Positions 7,892-17,502 of a stretch of 64,000 nucleotides of DNA are shown here, in pieces. The stretch is taken from contig NZ_FOOX01000008.1 of assembly GCF_900113335.1 (NCBI RefSeq), positions 62,001-126,000 on the forward strand, given 5' to 3'. The translations under genes were made by a program, and so were the position numbers. Numbering within the stretch: position 1 is the first letter of the stretch; the number at the start of each line of letters is the position of its first letter. The notes under the pieces were generated by a model. It was not told the DNA's origin, searched no databases, and saw only the letters and a program-made list of their open reading frames with translations. The stretch is from Desulfotruncus arcticus DSM 17038 (GTDB lineage: Bacteria > Bacillota > Desulfotomaculia > Desulfotomaculales > Desulfallaceae).

Positions 7892-9412
7892 ATGAAAAAA
7901 GCAGTTCTAATTTTTAGATACATTGTCATAGTACTGGTTTATTTAATTCTAGTATCTATCTTTTATAATAATTATCAAAATACTGTTCAAATTATTCGAT
8001 CTGAAGATCAGGTCCAGCATCAGTTAATTGAGGAAAGTATCTATAATAACATTAAATATGCCAATATCAGCATTCAAGTTGTTGAGGAAGAACTTAATGC
8101 CCGGATGCAGGAATATTCTTTAGTGATGCTTAAAAAATATCAGCAGGAACCTGATATATTAAACTGGAACTTTGAAGAATTGAAAAACCGGTTTGGCAAT
8201 TGTGAAATTTATATAATTGATCAAAATTTTAAGGTAGTCGATACAACTTTTGAACAGGACCGTGATTTGGATTTTAAAAATTTTCCTAGTTTCTGCAAAT
8301 TACTAGCAGCACGTCTCCAAGGAAACACTTTTGAATCCGACCGTATGGACCTATCAACGAACACAGGTGAATTAATGAAATATAGCTATATACCCACACC
8401 TGACCATAAATACCTGTTAGAACTAAGTATTAACATAGGTCAACGGTTTCCAGCATTAAATAGTTTAGATACCTTTTCAGCCGTAGATATTTTAAAAAAC
8501 CAGTACCCCTGTGTTAAAGATATTTCTATTTACAAAAGTGATCAAAATGGAAGTGTTGTCCTAAAGGTATCAAAAAATAAGCCTTTTTATAGTAAAGTTA
8601 CAGATAAAAATAAGGTCACCCACATAGAAAAAGCCCTAAGGTTAAATCAGGTTCAAATAAGAGCTGAAAATGGTTCTTCTTTAGGGGTTACATATATCTA
8701 TAAATATATTCCTTACCTTCCATCTCAAAGTGCCGGTAATTTAAGTTGGTGGAATTCGAATGTTATCGAAATAGTTTATGATAACGGATGGCTAATAAAA
8801 GACATTAATAATGAAAGAGAGTCATTTTATACAAATATTGCGATAATTACTGCAGTTTATTTTGCTTTTGTCTTTATTATCATTTTTTTACTTCATAGAT
8901 CTGAATATATAGCCTACCATGATCACCTTACAGATTTACCAAATAGAAAATTATTTAACGAACTAATCAAAAACAATATATCCAGCATTAAAAAAAGTGG
9001 GGGTAAATTGGCAGTATTATATCTTGATCTTAATAACTTTAAATCGATTAACGACACGCTGGGACATCATGTAGGAGATAATTTGCTTCATAAAGTAGCT
9101 CAAATGTTTAAAGATAATTTACGAAAAAGTGATAACGCAGCAAGAGTAGGTGGTGATGAATTTATTATCCTATTGCCAGGGATCTATTCACAGGATACAG
9201 CTATTAACGTAGCTATGAAATTGAACAACATTTTTAAAATCCCCGTTAAAATTGATGAGCATGAGCTTACTGTTAAATTAAGCACCGGTATTAGTATTTA
9301 TCCAGACCACGGCAGTGACCCGGAGGAACTTATTAAAAAAGCTGATATTGCTATGTATCACGCTAAGAAGCATAATCTTAACTATATGTTATATAGCGCT
9401 GATCTTGAATAG
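7892..9412 (+). CDS. Membrane-bound diguanylate cyclase (GGDEF)
   Basis: The 506-residue protein has an N-terminal membrane helix (residues 5-25), a large extracytoplasmic region (about 26-305), a second helix (about 310-335) and a C-terminal GGDEF domain. The active-site loop GGDEF is intact, and an RKSD sequence five residues upstream is a canonical RxxD inhibitory site, so it should make c-di-GMP and be product-inhibited. The sensor region is not a family I recognise. The gene is markedly AT-rich in wobble and overall compared with its neighbours, which suggests acquisition. No EAL or HD-GYP partner is in the window. Confidence 0.9.
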   Translation: MKKAVLIFRYIVIVLVYLILVSIFYNNYQNTVQIIRSEDQVQHQLIEESIYNNIKYANISIQVVEEELNARMQEYSLVMLKKYQQEPDILNWNFEELKNRFGNCEIYIIDQNFKVVDTTFEQDRDLDFKNFPSFCKLLAARLQGNTFESDRMDLSTNTGELMKYSYIPTPDHKYLLELSINIGQRFPALNSLDTFSAVDILKNQYPCVKDISIYKSDQNGSVVLKVSKNKPFYSKVTDKNKVTHIEKALRLNQVQIRAENGSSLGVTYIYKYIPYLPSQSAGNLSWWNSNVIEIVYDNGWLIKDINNERESFYTNIAIITAVYFAFVFIIIFLLHRSEYIAYHDHLTDLPNRKLFNELIKNNISSIKKSGGKLAVLYLDLNNFKSINDTLGHHVGDNLLHKVAQMFKDNLRKSDNAARVGGDEFIILLPGIYSQDTAINVAMKLNNIFKIPVKIDEHELTVKLSTGISIYPDHGSDPEELIKKADIAMYHAKKHNLNYMLYSADLE

Positions 9413-9447
9413 CTGCTGGTACTTGCAGCTACCTCAAGCAAAGCAAA

Positions 9448-9552
9448 TACAACAAACGCCAGGCCTTTTTCCTGGCTTGTTGCTTATCTTGGCCATACTC
9501 TTTATACAGTTGCCTAACCTTTAGCCAACCTGCTGGTTTGAGAAGGTCCTGC
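9448..9552 (-). pseudogene. Duplicated 3' remnant of the CBS gene at 11357, with its terminator
   Basis: About 105 bp here match the 3' end and downstream hairpin of the CBS-domain gene (11303-11407). Read leftward it encodes AGPSQTSRLAKG, a stop, then ATV and a stop, against AGPSKAGKLAKGYATV in the intact gene. It is a decayed copy that leaves the chemoreceptor gene flanked by direct repeats. Confidence 0.8.
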
Positions 9553-9559
9553 ACCCCAA

Positions 9560-11158
9560 TTATGCTAATTTAAATTTCATAGACAGTGCTTCCAACTCTT
9601 CAGCTAAAACAGTCAAGTTTTGTGTAGTTGAAGAAACCTCATCCATTACGGCTGTTTGTTCTTCGGTTGTTGCTGCAACATTTTGTACGGAGGCTGACAT
9701 TTGTTCGGTGGCAGCAGCTACTTGCTGGATTTCTTCCGCCAAATTTTGAACAGAATCAATAATTTGCTCAAACAAAGCTTTGACATTCTGTATTTTCGAT
9801 GCCCCGGCTTCCACCCGGGCAGCATTTTCCTTAGTTCCCCGAACTGCTTTTTGTGACTCCTGCTGGACATTTACAATCAAGGCCTGTATTTCCTTAGCCG
9901 CATCGGCCGACTGCTCAGCTAACTGTCTAACCTCTTCGGCCACTACAGCAAAACCTCTGCCTTGCTCGCCTGCCCGGGCTGCTTCAATGGCGGCGTTTAA
10001 TGCCAGCAGGTTGGTTTGATCTGCAATTTGAGTGATTAGTTCAACTATTTGAGTGATTTTACCAGTGGCAGAACTAAGGCCGCTAACTACATCACCGGCT
10101 GTAACAGCAGCCTCTTGGATCATTTCCATTTGTACGGCAACCTCTTGCAGACCTTCCCTGCCCGCTTTGGCCAAGCTTGCGCTTTCATTGGAAGCTTCCG
10201 ATATATGCTGGGTGTTGCCGGTAATCTGTTCCACAGTTGCAGCCACTTCAGTCATTGCTGAAGCCGTCTCGGTTGCCCCCGCTAAGACGTTTTCAGCACT
10301 GGCTGAAAGTTCAGTGGCAGATGAAGCAACGTTTTGTGATTTTTCCTGAAGCTGTTTAACAATTTCTATCAGATTTTCCCGCATGCGATTAAAAGAATCC
10401 GCCAATCGCCCGGCTTCATCCCTGGACCTGACATTTATCATTTCTCCGGCCAGGTCCCCGGCAGCTATTTTTACCGCCTGATCATCTACCAACCGGATAG
10501 GATTGGCAATGATCCGGGCAATAACTATTGCTATTACCAAGCCAAGGATAATAGTAACAGCTATAATTATTATGGATACGCTAACCGCATTCGCTCCGGC
10601 AGCCATGGTTTGTTTTTTACTGTCAGCCAACAGCTGGTTTTGGAGTACTGCCAGCTCTTCGGCGCTAGTGGTCAGATTGTTAATAACATTGGTATTGGCT
10701 TTTTTGCATACCATTACACTTTCTTCCGCTGCAATTCTGTCTTTTTCATTTTGGACCATTTCACGGTTTTGCACCAAGGTTGTCATCTGTTTACCATAAC
10801 CCTTAAAAACAGAAACCTGCTTCTTTAGCTCATCGTAAAGCTGCTTTTCCTTTTCTGAATCTATCGTGGGAGCAATTTGATTTAAACTGGCATCACCTTC
10901 ACCCAAAGCCTGCTGAAATTGGTCGATATCAACTGAGTCACCCGTTATTATATAGTCATTAAGATAGGTTGCAGCTTTACTGTATTGTGCCAAAGCTCCC
11001 TGTATCGAGATGAAAGCGGCGGACTCGTTATTAATCATCGCGGTATAGCTATCGTCGATATTTTTCATATTTAATACTAGATATGCACAAACACCCAACA
11101 GCAATAGAATAACTATGCTAATACCGGCCAGGATTTTCCCCTTGATTTTCAACCCCAT
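9560..11158 (-). CDS. Methyl-accepting chemotaxis protein
   Basis: This 532-residue transducer has an N-terminal membrane helix, an extracytoplasmic four-helix-bundle sensor (about residues 35-185), a second helix (about 190-215), a HAMP domain and a long cytoplasmic signalling domain with the conserved hairpin tip ([20 protein letters not shown]). It would pass ligand or redox signals to CheA/CheW. The ATG at 11158 has GGGGAG 10 bp upstream; an upstream TTG at 11176 is less likely. No che genes are nearby, so it is an orphan receptor, flanked by a duplicated piece of the next gene. Confidence 0.92.
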   Translation of the reverse strand: MGLKIKGKILAGISIVILLLLGVCAYLVLNMKNIDDSYTAMINNESAAFISIQGALAQYSKAATYLNDYIITGDSVDIDQFQQALGEGDASLNQIAPTIDSEKEKQLYDELKKQVSVFKGYGKQMTTLVQNREMVQNEKDRIAAEESVMVCKKANTNVINNLTTSAEELAVLQNQLLADSKKQTMAAGANAVSVSIIIIAVTIILGLVIAIVIARIIANPIRLVDDQAVKIAAGDLAGEMINVRSRDEAGRLADSFNRMRENLIEIVKQLQEKSQNVASSATELSASAENVLAGATETASAMTEVAATVEQITGNTQHISEASNESASLAKAGREGLQEVAVQMEMIQEAAVTAGDVVSGLSSATGKITQIVELITQIADQTNLLALNAAIEAARAGEQGRGFAVVAEEVRQLAEQSADAAKEIQALIVNVQQESQKAVRGTKENAARVEAGASKIQNVKALFEQIIDSVQNLAEEIQQVAAATEQMSASVQNVAATTEEQTAVMDEVSSTTQNLTVLAEELEALSMKFKLA

Positions 11159-11302
11159 TGCCAACACTCTCCCCAATATTTTGTATATCCAACATAAAGC
11201 AGCTATTCGACAATAATCTTATAACACCTGCAAATTATGTAAAAATATCATATAATAGCCGTTTGAACCAGTCAGGCTGATTTAGTTTCCTAAACTGCAA
11301 AA

Positions 11303-11407
11303 TAAGCAACAAGCCAGGCCTTTCGCCGGGCTTGTTGCTTATCTCTGACATACTTATTACACAGTTGCATAACCTTTAGCCAACTTGCCGGCTTTAGAAG
11401 GTCCTGC
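11303..11407 (-). repeat. Direct repeat: 3' end and terminator of the CBS gene (parental copy)
   Basis: Contains the hairpin AAGCAACAAGCC...GGGCTTGTTGCTT (11304-11340), which acts as terminator for the leftward CBS gene, and its last codons. The second copy is at 9448-9552. Confidence 0.8.
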
Positions 11408-11923
11408 CTCCGGATCCTGCGCAATTTGGAACCGGTTCAATTCATAATAACCGTAAAATAATTCCCGCGAGTTTAATATACCATAAATTTTCCCGTCTTC
11501 CAGCACGGGAAGATAATTAAAACCGCACCGTGAAAACAGCCGCGCCGCCTTAAAGATTGAGCTATAGTAATCTATAGATATAGCTCCAATCGGCCTCATA
11601 ATTTCCCTAACCGTCAAATAGCCGCCGCTTGACGCACGCTCAAGGAAATACCAGCTGTCAAATTCAGCTTTATAATAAGTGTTACTTACCAGCATTTTAA
11701 CTTTTATCGCTTTTAAGATATTTCTGACGGTTAAAAGTCCAGTGGGTTCATTCATATCGTCAACTACCACTACCAGACGATGCCCTCGCCAGGCACCACC
11801 TTTTTCCGACCTGTGCAGGGATTCCTTAATTACACCCAACGCTCCGGTTAAAGTATCATTTTCTTTAACAGCTGTGTGTTTGGCAATTGGAGTCGCATAA
11901 TAACCTACAAACTCCTCGTTCAT
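11357..11923 (-). CDS. CBS-domain protein
   Basis: The 188-residue soluble protein consists of a pair of CBS motifs (about residues 1-75 and 95-165, for example LTVREIMRPIGAISIDYYSS) and a short tail. CBS pairs bind adenine nucleotides and control other proteins. It has no catalytic domain. It is encoded 18 bp downstream of a second, related CBS protein, and the two are probably paralogues that work together. The C-terminal end is duplicated as a remnant at 9448-9552. Confidence 0.85.
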   Translation of the reverse strand: MNEEFVGYYATPIAKHTAVKENDTLTGALGVIKESLHRSEKGGAWRGHRLVVVVDDMNEPTGLLTVRNILKAIKVKMLVSNTYYKAEFDSWYFLERASSGGYLTVREIMRPIGAISIDYYSSIFKAARLFSRCGFNYLPVLEDGKIYGILNSRELFYGYYELNRFQIAQDPEAGPSKAGKLAKGYATV

Positions 11924-11941
11924 ACAAATCCCCCCACGGTA

Positions 11942-12406
11942 TTAAATCATTTCATCCACAAACCATAAGAGGTCGATGGCCCTGATAACGCCCACAATTT
12001 TATCGCAGTCCACAACAACAACTGAATTAACCTGGTTATTAATAATCACATCCACTACCTGATTAAGATCATCAGCAATATTGATGATCCTGTTATCCAA
12101 AGACCGCATAAAATTCCGGACTTGTAATGAAACATTTTTACTCTTGATTAAAAACAGACCGGTTAAACTATTGATACTATCTTGGTCATTTAACCCCAGA
12201 GCTTTTAATAATGAACGTAAAGTAAACAGCCCCACTATTTCATTATAGTCATTTTTTACAAGCAGGGATTCATAGCCCCGCCAGGTGCCGTCTTTATTCC
12301 GAAAACTACTGACAAGAATATCTGCAGCTCTGTTAATGGATTCATTTTCGTGAACCACCGGATAGTCGCCGGCAGGCACCATTACCCCGGTAGGCGTCAT
12401 GTTCAT
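11942..12406 (-). CDS. CBS-domain protein
   Basis: This 154-residue protein is made of two CBS repeats (about residues 1-75 and 90-150) and shares layout with the neighbouring CBS protein (WRGYESLLVKNDYNEIVGLF against WRGHRLVVVVDDMNEPTGLL). It is likely a nucleotide-sensing regulatory subunit. Both genes are leftward and form a two-gene unit. The target is unknown. Confidence 0.83.
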   Translation of the reverse strand: MNMTPTGVMVPAGDYPVVHENESINRAADILVSSFRNKDGTWRGYESLLVKNDYNEIVGLFTLRSLLKALGLNDQDSINSLTGLFLIKSKNVSLQVRNFMRSLDNRIINIADDLNQVVDVIINNQVNSVVVVDCDKIVGVIRAIDLLWFVDEMI

Positions 12407-12507
12407 TACAGCACCGCCTCGCCATTATTTTAGCCAACAACATTCAACAATATTATTCGCAAAAATGGTGCCAATATATTGGGAAGAGGAGGTAGGTCCT
12501 CTTTTCT

Positions 12508-12646
12508 AATCAAGAAGACTTGGTTCAGGTGGGGTTTTGCCCCCACCTGAACCTTAGTCGCACTTATTTCGAGTTAACCGCATTTAACGGTGCGTGGCAA
12601 TATTTATCAGGGAGGTTTTTGCCCTTAATATGGGCAGAAACCTCCC
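12508..12646 (+). repeat. Dispersed repeat family A, copy 2
   Basis: The core AAGAAGACTTGGTTCAGG, hairpin CAGGTGGGG...CCCCACCTG and linker CTTAGTCGCACTTATTTCGAG run to about 12573. A divergent second hairpin GGGAGGTTTTTGCCC/GGGCAGAAACCTCCC is at 12610-12646. It ends 55 bp before the sensor kinase start, in the same orientation as that gene. Confidence 0.8.
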
Positions 12647-12701
12647 ACAAAGCCCGCCGAAATGTTATAATAATAACAAACCCCCAAATAGTGAGGATAA
12701 T

Positions 12702-14552
12702 ATGATAGCTATAAATATTAAAAGAGGCTTTATCAACCAACTGCTTATTTTAATAGCTGTTTTGCTGCTGATCCCTATAATTCTGGCCATATACCTCTTT
12801 CATATGGTTAACGCCACCGAGTTGGGGATGATTCAAAGTCATCAAAAGGTGCTGGAAGAAGCTATGGATTATCTGGATGATTCTTTTGGCAATACGTCCT
12901 TTGAAGATACTGTGAAGCGTTTAAACATAGAAAATTTACAAAGGCGTGACCAGGAAAAGGCATTAAACCAGGCTTTAAAGCCCATCGTAGACGGAGCGAG
13001 GAAAAAATACCCCGAACTGGATATCGGGTTTTATTCAAAATCATTTGATGTTATCCTTGACGGCAATAACGACCATCTTCACGAAAACTTCTCCACCCGC
13101 CGCAAAAGGAATTTTGACGATGCCATGGAAAGCGAAAAACCTGTATTTGAGGTTTTGGGACAGCCCGGCAGCGGACAGCTGGAAACCTACCGGCCGCTGA
13201 TGCGGGATGGAAAGATTATAGGCGCGGTATGGGCCAATGAAAACATCAACCAAATCTATAAAAGAATTGATGTCATTCAAAAGGATGTTTACGGCATTAT
13301 CTTAGTTGGTGTTTTTCTGGGTTTTGGAGGAGCATTTAGCGTAATCAACAAATTTGTCCGCAGCGTAGACGACATCAAAGAAGGTCTGGAAACGCTCGGG
13401 AATGACCCCACCTACGTCCTTCCCAAAGCATCCGGCGAGTTGGGGCAAATCACCGATGCTGTCAATGCGATGTTTAAAAAGCTGATTGATGTGCAGCAAT
13501 ATAACGACCTGATCCTGACCAGTATTGACGATGGTACGGTTTCCATCGATATTAACGAAAACATCATTAATTTTAACCCGGCGGCAGCCAGAATACTAAG
13601 CCTTGACAATTCCTGCCTGGGACGGAAAGTTGACGAAGTTTTTAACGGCTCCACTCCTTTTGCCGGCCTGTTGAAAAGCACCCTCGACAGGAAACCGGTT
13701 AAGGATCTGGATGTCATTTACGATAACACTTCCGAAAGATCCAGACACCTGCTTATAAGCACTTCCCTGATGATTAACGTCAGACAGGAACTGGTGGGAG
13801 CACTGCTCCACTGCAGGGATATTACGGAAATAGTACGCCTGCAGGAAAGCGTCAGCCGCCAGGAAAGGCTCGCTTCACTGGGTAAACTGGTAGCTGGAGT
13901 AGCCCACGAAATAAGAAGCCCGCTCACTTCCGTAACCGGTTATATGCAGTTCTGGAATAAAGGCCACGCTCCTTCGGCAAAGTCCCTAAACATTGTCAAC
14001 CGTGAATTGCGCAGGCTGGCCACCATGACAGACCAGTTGCTGGAATTTGCCCGCCCGTCCAAAGCTGTTTTTACCGAATGCGACCTTAACGGGTTAATCA
14101 ATAGAAGTGTACAATTTTTCGCGGACGCCCACGGCGGGGATGTTCAGATATACTGCCAAATGCAGGACGACCTGCCCCCGGCGTACATTGACCCGCACCA
14201 GATTGAACAAGTACTTTCCAATATTATGTATAACGCCTACCAGGCCATGGAAAGCGGCCGGGGGATACTGGAGATAACTACCTGGCACGAGAAAGAAACA
14301 GGGATGCTCGGCACAGCCATAAAGGATAACGGCTGCGGCATGTCTAAAGAGGTGCTGGAACAGATATTTGAACCATTTTTTACCACGAAAGCCAAAGGAA
14401 CGGGCCTGGGCATGGCCATAGCGCATGAAATTATAAAAGCACATAAGGGCTCAGTATTGGTCGAAAGCGAGCCCAATCGCGGCACTACCATCAAGTTCCT
14501 TTTACCGGAATACAGGAGAGGTGACAGTTGTGTGGAAGGTTTTAATTGTTGA
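12702..14552 (+). CDS. Membrane sensor histidine kinase with PAS domain
   Basis: The 616-residue kinase has an N-terminal helix (about residues 10-32), an extracytoplasmic sensor (about 33-195), a second helix (about 197-218), a HAMP-like linker, a PAS domain (about 265-380), and HisKA (H-box VAGVAHEIRSPLTS) with HATPase (N-box NIMYNAYQAM, DNGCGM, FEPFFTTK, GTGLGMA). It resembles AtoS/ZraS-type partners of sigma54 activators. The ATG at 12702 has GTGAGG just upstream; the longer in-frame extension lies in the repeat region. Its gene overlaps the response-regulator gene. Confidence 0.92.
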   Translation: MIAINIKRGFINQLLILIAVLLLIPIILAIYLFHMVNATELGMIQSHQKVLEEAMDYLDDSFGNTSFEDTVKRLNIENLQRRDQEKALNQALKPIVDGARKKYPELDIGFYSKSFDVILDGNNDHLHENFSTRRKRNFDDAMESEKPVFEVLGQPGSGQLETYRPLMRDGKIIGAVWANENINQIYKRIDVIQKDVYGIILVGVFLGFGGAFSVINKFVRSVDDIKEGLETLGNDPTYVLPKASGELGQITDAVNAMFKKLIDVQQYNDLILTSIDDGTVSIDINENIINFNPAAARILSLDNSCLGRKVDEVFNGSTPFAGLLKSTLDRKPVKDLDVIYDNTSERSRHLLISTSLMINVRQELVGALLHCRDITEIVRLQESVSRQERLASLGKLVAGVAHEIRSPLTSVTGYMQFWNKGHAPSAKSLNIVNRELRRLATMTDQLLEFARPSKAVFTECDLNGLINRSVQFFADAHGGDVQIYCQMQDDLPPAYIDPHQIEQVLSNIMYNAYQAMESGRGILEITTWHEKETGMLGTAIKDNGCGMSKEVLEQIFEPFFTTKAKGTGLGMAIAHEIIKAHKGSVLVESEPNRGTTIKFLLPEYRRGDSCVEGFNC

Positions 14553-15915
14553 TGATGAAGAAGGAGTATGCGAACTGCTGCGAGATGTATTGGAGGATGC
14601 AGGCTTTGAAGCCTGGATTGCTTATAATGCCAGAGACGCTATTAACATATTGGAAAACAAAACCCCCGATACCATCCTGCTTGATATCAGGCTGCCGGAT
14701 GCAGACGGCATTCAATTGATTAATGATTTTAAAGAAATGGGAGTAAATGTTCCCGTTATCTTGATGACGGCTTTCGGCACCACGGAAATTGCCATTCAGG
14801 CGATGAAACAGGGCGCGCATGATTATCTCAACAAGCCTTTGAACCTGGATGAATTGCTGCTGACAGTTCAAAAAGCGGTTAAAATGCAGCAGCTGGTATC
14901 AGAGGTAGCCACTCTCCGGGAAGAGCTCGACCAGGAAACCGATGCTGTTGATAACCTAATCGGCCAGTCAAGACATATGCAGGATGTTTTTAAACTTATA
15001 GGTAAAGTTGCGGACAGCGACATTACCGTTTTAATCCAGGGCGAAAGCGGCACCGGCAAAGAGGTTGTCGCCAGAGCCATTCACAATAACAGCAGGCGCA
15101 GCAACCGCCCTTTTATTAAAATTAACTGCGGCAGCATACCAGAGCATCTAATGGAAAGTGAGTTGTTCGGCCACGAAAAAGGCGCGTTTACCGGAGCAAT
15201 TTACCAAAAGCCGGGCAAATTTGAGCTGGCCCACAGCGGCACCGTTTTTCTGGATGAAATCGGCGAGCTTCCCCTCCACACCCAGGTCAAGCTTTTGCGC
15301 GTACTGCAGGAAAAAGAATTCGAGCGGGTGGGCGGCACCAAGTGTATTAAAGTGGATGTAAGGATACTGGCCGCGACCAACAGAAATTTAAAAACAATGG
15401 TGGAAGAAGGAAATTTTCGGGAGGATCTTTACTACCGGATAAATGTTGTAAATATCAAGATCCCGCCACTGCGGGAACGCAAGGACGATATTTCCCTGCT
15501 GGTCAATCACTTTCTAAATAAGTACACTAAAAAATACAACAAGGAAATCTCCGGCATTTATCAAAATGCTATGACATCTTTGGTTAATTATAACTGGCCC
15601 GGCAACGTGCGCGAGCTGAAAAACATCTGCGAGCAGGCCGTGGTAATGAGCCGGAGTGCAGCGATTATGTTTGAAGATCTGCCGCTGCCTTTAAACGGTG
15701 ATTTAATGCTTGGCAATAATCATTCAAACTCTTTGCCGCTGGTCATCAATAAAAACAAAACCTTAAAAGAAGTAGTCGCCGAAGTGGAGAAACAAATGAT
15801 TCTGGCGGCTTTAAACGCCAACAACTGGAACCGCCAGGAGACAGCCAAAGCCCTTGGTTTAAACCGGAGATCACTATATTCCAAAATGAAAGAGTTCGAT
15901 CTTGTGGATGGGTAA
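14530..15915 (+). CDS. Sigma54-dependent response regulator, NtrC/AtoC/ZraR family
   Basis: The 461-residue protein has a receiver domain (phosphoacceptor Asp in LLDIRLPD, Lys in LNKPLN), an AAA+ domain (Walker A GESGTGKE, sigma54-contact loop [22 protein letters not shown]) and a C-terminal Fis-type helix-turn-helix (NRQETAKALGLNRRSLYSK). The GTG at 14530 is 8 bp after GGAGAGG; the GTG at 14521 is too close to it. It overlaps the kinase gene by 23 bp. A consensus sigma54 promoter starts about 130 bp downstream, ahead of the permease operon, its probable target. Confidence 0.94.
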   Translation: MWKVLIVDDEEGVCELLRDVLEDAGFEAWIAYNARDAINILENKTPDTILLDIRLPDADGIQLINDFKEMGVNVPVILMTAFGTTEIAIQAMKQGAHDYLNKPLNLDELLLTVQKAVKMQQLVSEVATLREELDQETDAVDNLIGQSRHMQDVFKLIGKVADSDITVLIQGESGTGKEVVARAIHNNSRRSNRPFIKINCGSIPEHLMESELFGHEKGAFTGAIYQKPGKFELAHSGTVFLDEIGELPLHTQVKLLRVLQEKEFERVGGTKCIKVDVRILAATNRNLKTMVEEGNFREDLYYRINVVNIKIPPLRERKDDISLLVNHFLNKYTKKYNKEISGIYQNAMTSLVNYNWPGNVRELKNICEQAVVMSRSAAIMFEDLPLPLNGDLMLGNNHSNSLPLVINKNKTLKEVVAEVEKQMILAALNANNWNRQETAKALGLNRRSLYSKMKEFDLVDG

Positions 15916-15955
15916 TAATTACCCAGTACAATGAGCATATTTTACTCATCCTTCA

Positions 15956-15995
15956 AGTAATCAGGGTGTTAAATTAACCCTGATTACTTTTTTTC
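15956..15995 (+). terminator. Terminator after the sigma54 response regulator
   Basis: Stem AGTAATCAGGGT/ACCCTGATTACT with a 9-nt loop followed by a run of T. Confidence 0.92.
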
Positions 15996-16041
15996 TCTGA
16001 CAAACGCTGTAGATTGGGGCATGTGCCTGTACCCCCACCTC

Positions 16042-16056
16042 TGGCACACCCTTTGC
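16042..16056 (+). promoter_or_regulatory. Sigma54 (-24/-12) promoter
   Basis: TGGCAC-ACCCT-TTGC matches the RpoN consensus exactly. It lies about 110 bp before the gene at 16165, between the activator gene and its probable target operon. A weak inverted repeat TGGGG...CCCCA (16015-16037) just upstream could be an activator site, although it is unusually close. Confidence 0.88.
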
Positions 16057-16164
16057 TTTATTGAGTAACAAAGATAATTACAAAATTCACTTTCACAAAC
16101 GGAGGTGGTACTTTACAAACTTATTGTTTAATAAGTAACGGTATTAAAAAAGGAGGTTTTTATA

Positions 16165-16554
16165 ATGACCGAACAATCCAGAGCAAAATTAAATAAATTC
16201 AGTGTCTGGTTAAGTGTAGCTGCATTAATCTTTTCCATTGCCTTATTCTGGGCGGGTATGAGTTTTTTAAAAGCCGAGGTTTTTCCGCATTACTTTAACC
16301 CCCAAAAGCACCAAATTGTCAAACAGAATCCGGACACAAAAGAAGTATATGCCTGGCAGGATGCCAGCGGTGCTGTTTACACGCCTGAAGACACCCAGGT
16401 TAAAAACTTTACCTGGGGTATTACCGCACTGCTGCTGTTCGTTATGTTAAGCGGTATGGCTCTTTACAACAAAGCCACCAAGTATTACACCGGTGTTTTA
16501 CTGGCCAGAGAACCAGCGAGGTCCAATCAAAACTATGTACCCCGGTTACAATAA
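16165..16554 (+). CDS. Two-helix membrane protein of unknown function
   Basis: This 129-residue protein has two predicted membrane helices (about residues 12-32 and 84-102) with a polar loop between them that faces outside if the basic N-terminus is inside. I do not recognise the family. It is the first gene after the sigma54 promoter, with the strong ribosome-binding site AAGGAGG, and lies 15 bp before the TauE/SafE permease, so it may be an accessory subunit of that transporter. Confidence 0.75.
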   Translation: MTEQSRAKLNKFSVWLSVAALIFSIALFWAGMSFLKAEVFPHYFNPQKHQIVKQNPDTKEVYAWQDASGAVYTPEDTQVKNFTWGITALLLFVMLSGMALYNKATKYYTGVLLAREPARSNQNYVPRLQ

Positions 16555-16569
16555 GAAAGGGGGATTTCA

Positions 16570-17502
16570 GTGGAAATATTCTTCCCCATAGCTAGAATGC
16601 CCATCTCGATTTTTGCAATTCTCGGGCTTGGCGGAACAGTAGGATTACTGTCGGGATTATTTGGAGTGGGCGGCGGTTTCCTGATGACACCCCTGTTAAT
16701 GATGATGGGAATTCCACCGGCTGTGGCAGTTGCCAGTGATACCAATCAAATTGTGGCCGCTTCTGCTTCAGGCACCCTGGCTCACAGTAAACAGAAGAAC
16801 GTTGACTTTAAGCTTGGTTTTATCATCCTGGTAGGCAGCCTGATTGGTGGAAGTTTGGGCACCGTTCTGGTCAAAATATTAAGGTCCCTGGGTAATTTTG
16901 ATTTTGTATTAAATATCTCATACGTGGTAATGCTGCTGTTAGTTGGTTCGTTTATGTTGGTTGAAAGCATTAGCTCATTGAAAAAATTACGCAAAAAAGA
17001 TACTGCTGCGGATAATTTAACGATTAAAAAGACTTCGGCGGCAACCAAATTTATGCAAAGTTTGCCCATGAAAATGTATTTCGAGGTATCGGGAATAGAA
17101 AGCTCGCTGCTGGCGCTGCTGGTGCTGGGCCTGCTGATCGGTATACTGTCGGCTCTAATGGGTGTAGGCGGTGGCTTCATTATGCTGCCCATTATGATTT
17201 ACCTCATCGGCATACCCACCCATAATGCCGTTGGCACCAGCATATTTGTAGTTATTTTCACTGCGATTAATGTCACCCTGGCTCAAAGCACCTTAAATCA
17301 TACGGTAGACCTTATGCTCGCCATATTTCTACTAATTGGTTCATCCATCGGGGCGCAATTCGGAGCCATGCTGGGCAAAAAGCTGCAGGGTGAGCAGTTA
17401 AGGGTTGTATTCAGTTTAATCGTTCTTTTGGTCATGGCCAAAATGCTTGTCAGTTTACTTGCCACTCCTGCCAATTTAATCGGACTGGGGGGCGGTCACT
17501 GA
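16570..17502 (+). CDS. TauE/SafE family anion permease
   Basis: The 310-residue membrane protein has about eight helices in two homologous halves, each with the family glycine motif (LSGLFGVGGGFLMTP and LSALMGVGGGFIMLP). Members move sulfite, sulfonates, sulfoacetate or similar organic anions. The GTG start at 16570 follows AAAGGGGGA. It overlaps the next gene by one base. In a putative sulfate reducer a sulfur oxyanion or sulfonate is a reasonable substrate, but sequence does not fix it. Confidence 0.88.
   Translation: MEIFFPIARMPISIFAILGLGGTVGLLSGLFGVGGGFLMTPLLMMMGIPPAVAVASDTNQIVAASASGTLAHSKQKNVDFKLGFIILVGSLIGGSLGTVLVKILRSLGNFDFVLNISYVVMLLLVGSFMLVESISSLKKLRKKDTAADNLTIKKTSAATKFMQSLPMKMYFEVSGIESSLLALLVLGLLIGILSALMGVGGGFIMLPIMIYLIGIPTHNAVGTSIFVVIFTAINVTLAQSTLNHTVDLMLAIFLLIGSSIGAQFGAMLGKKLQGEQLRVVFSLIVLLVMAKMLVSLLATPANLIGLGGGH

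Noticed and set aside
16015..16037. TGGGG...CCCCA inverted repeat as a firm activator site
   Set aside because: It lies only a few bases from the -24 element; enhancer sites are normally 80-150 bp upstream, so it is mentioned only as weak.
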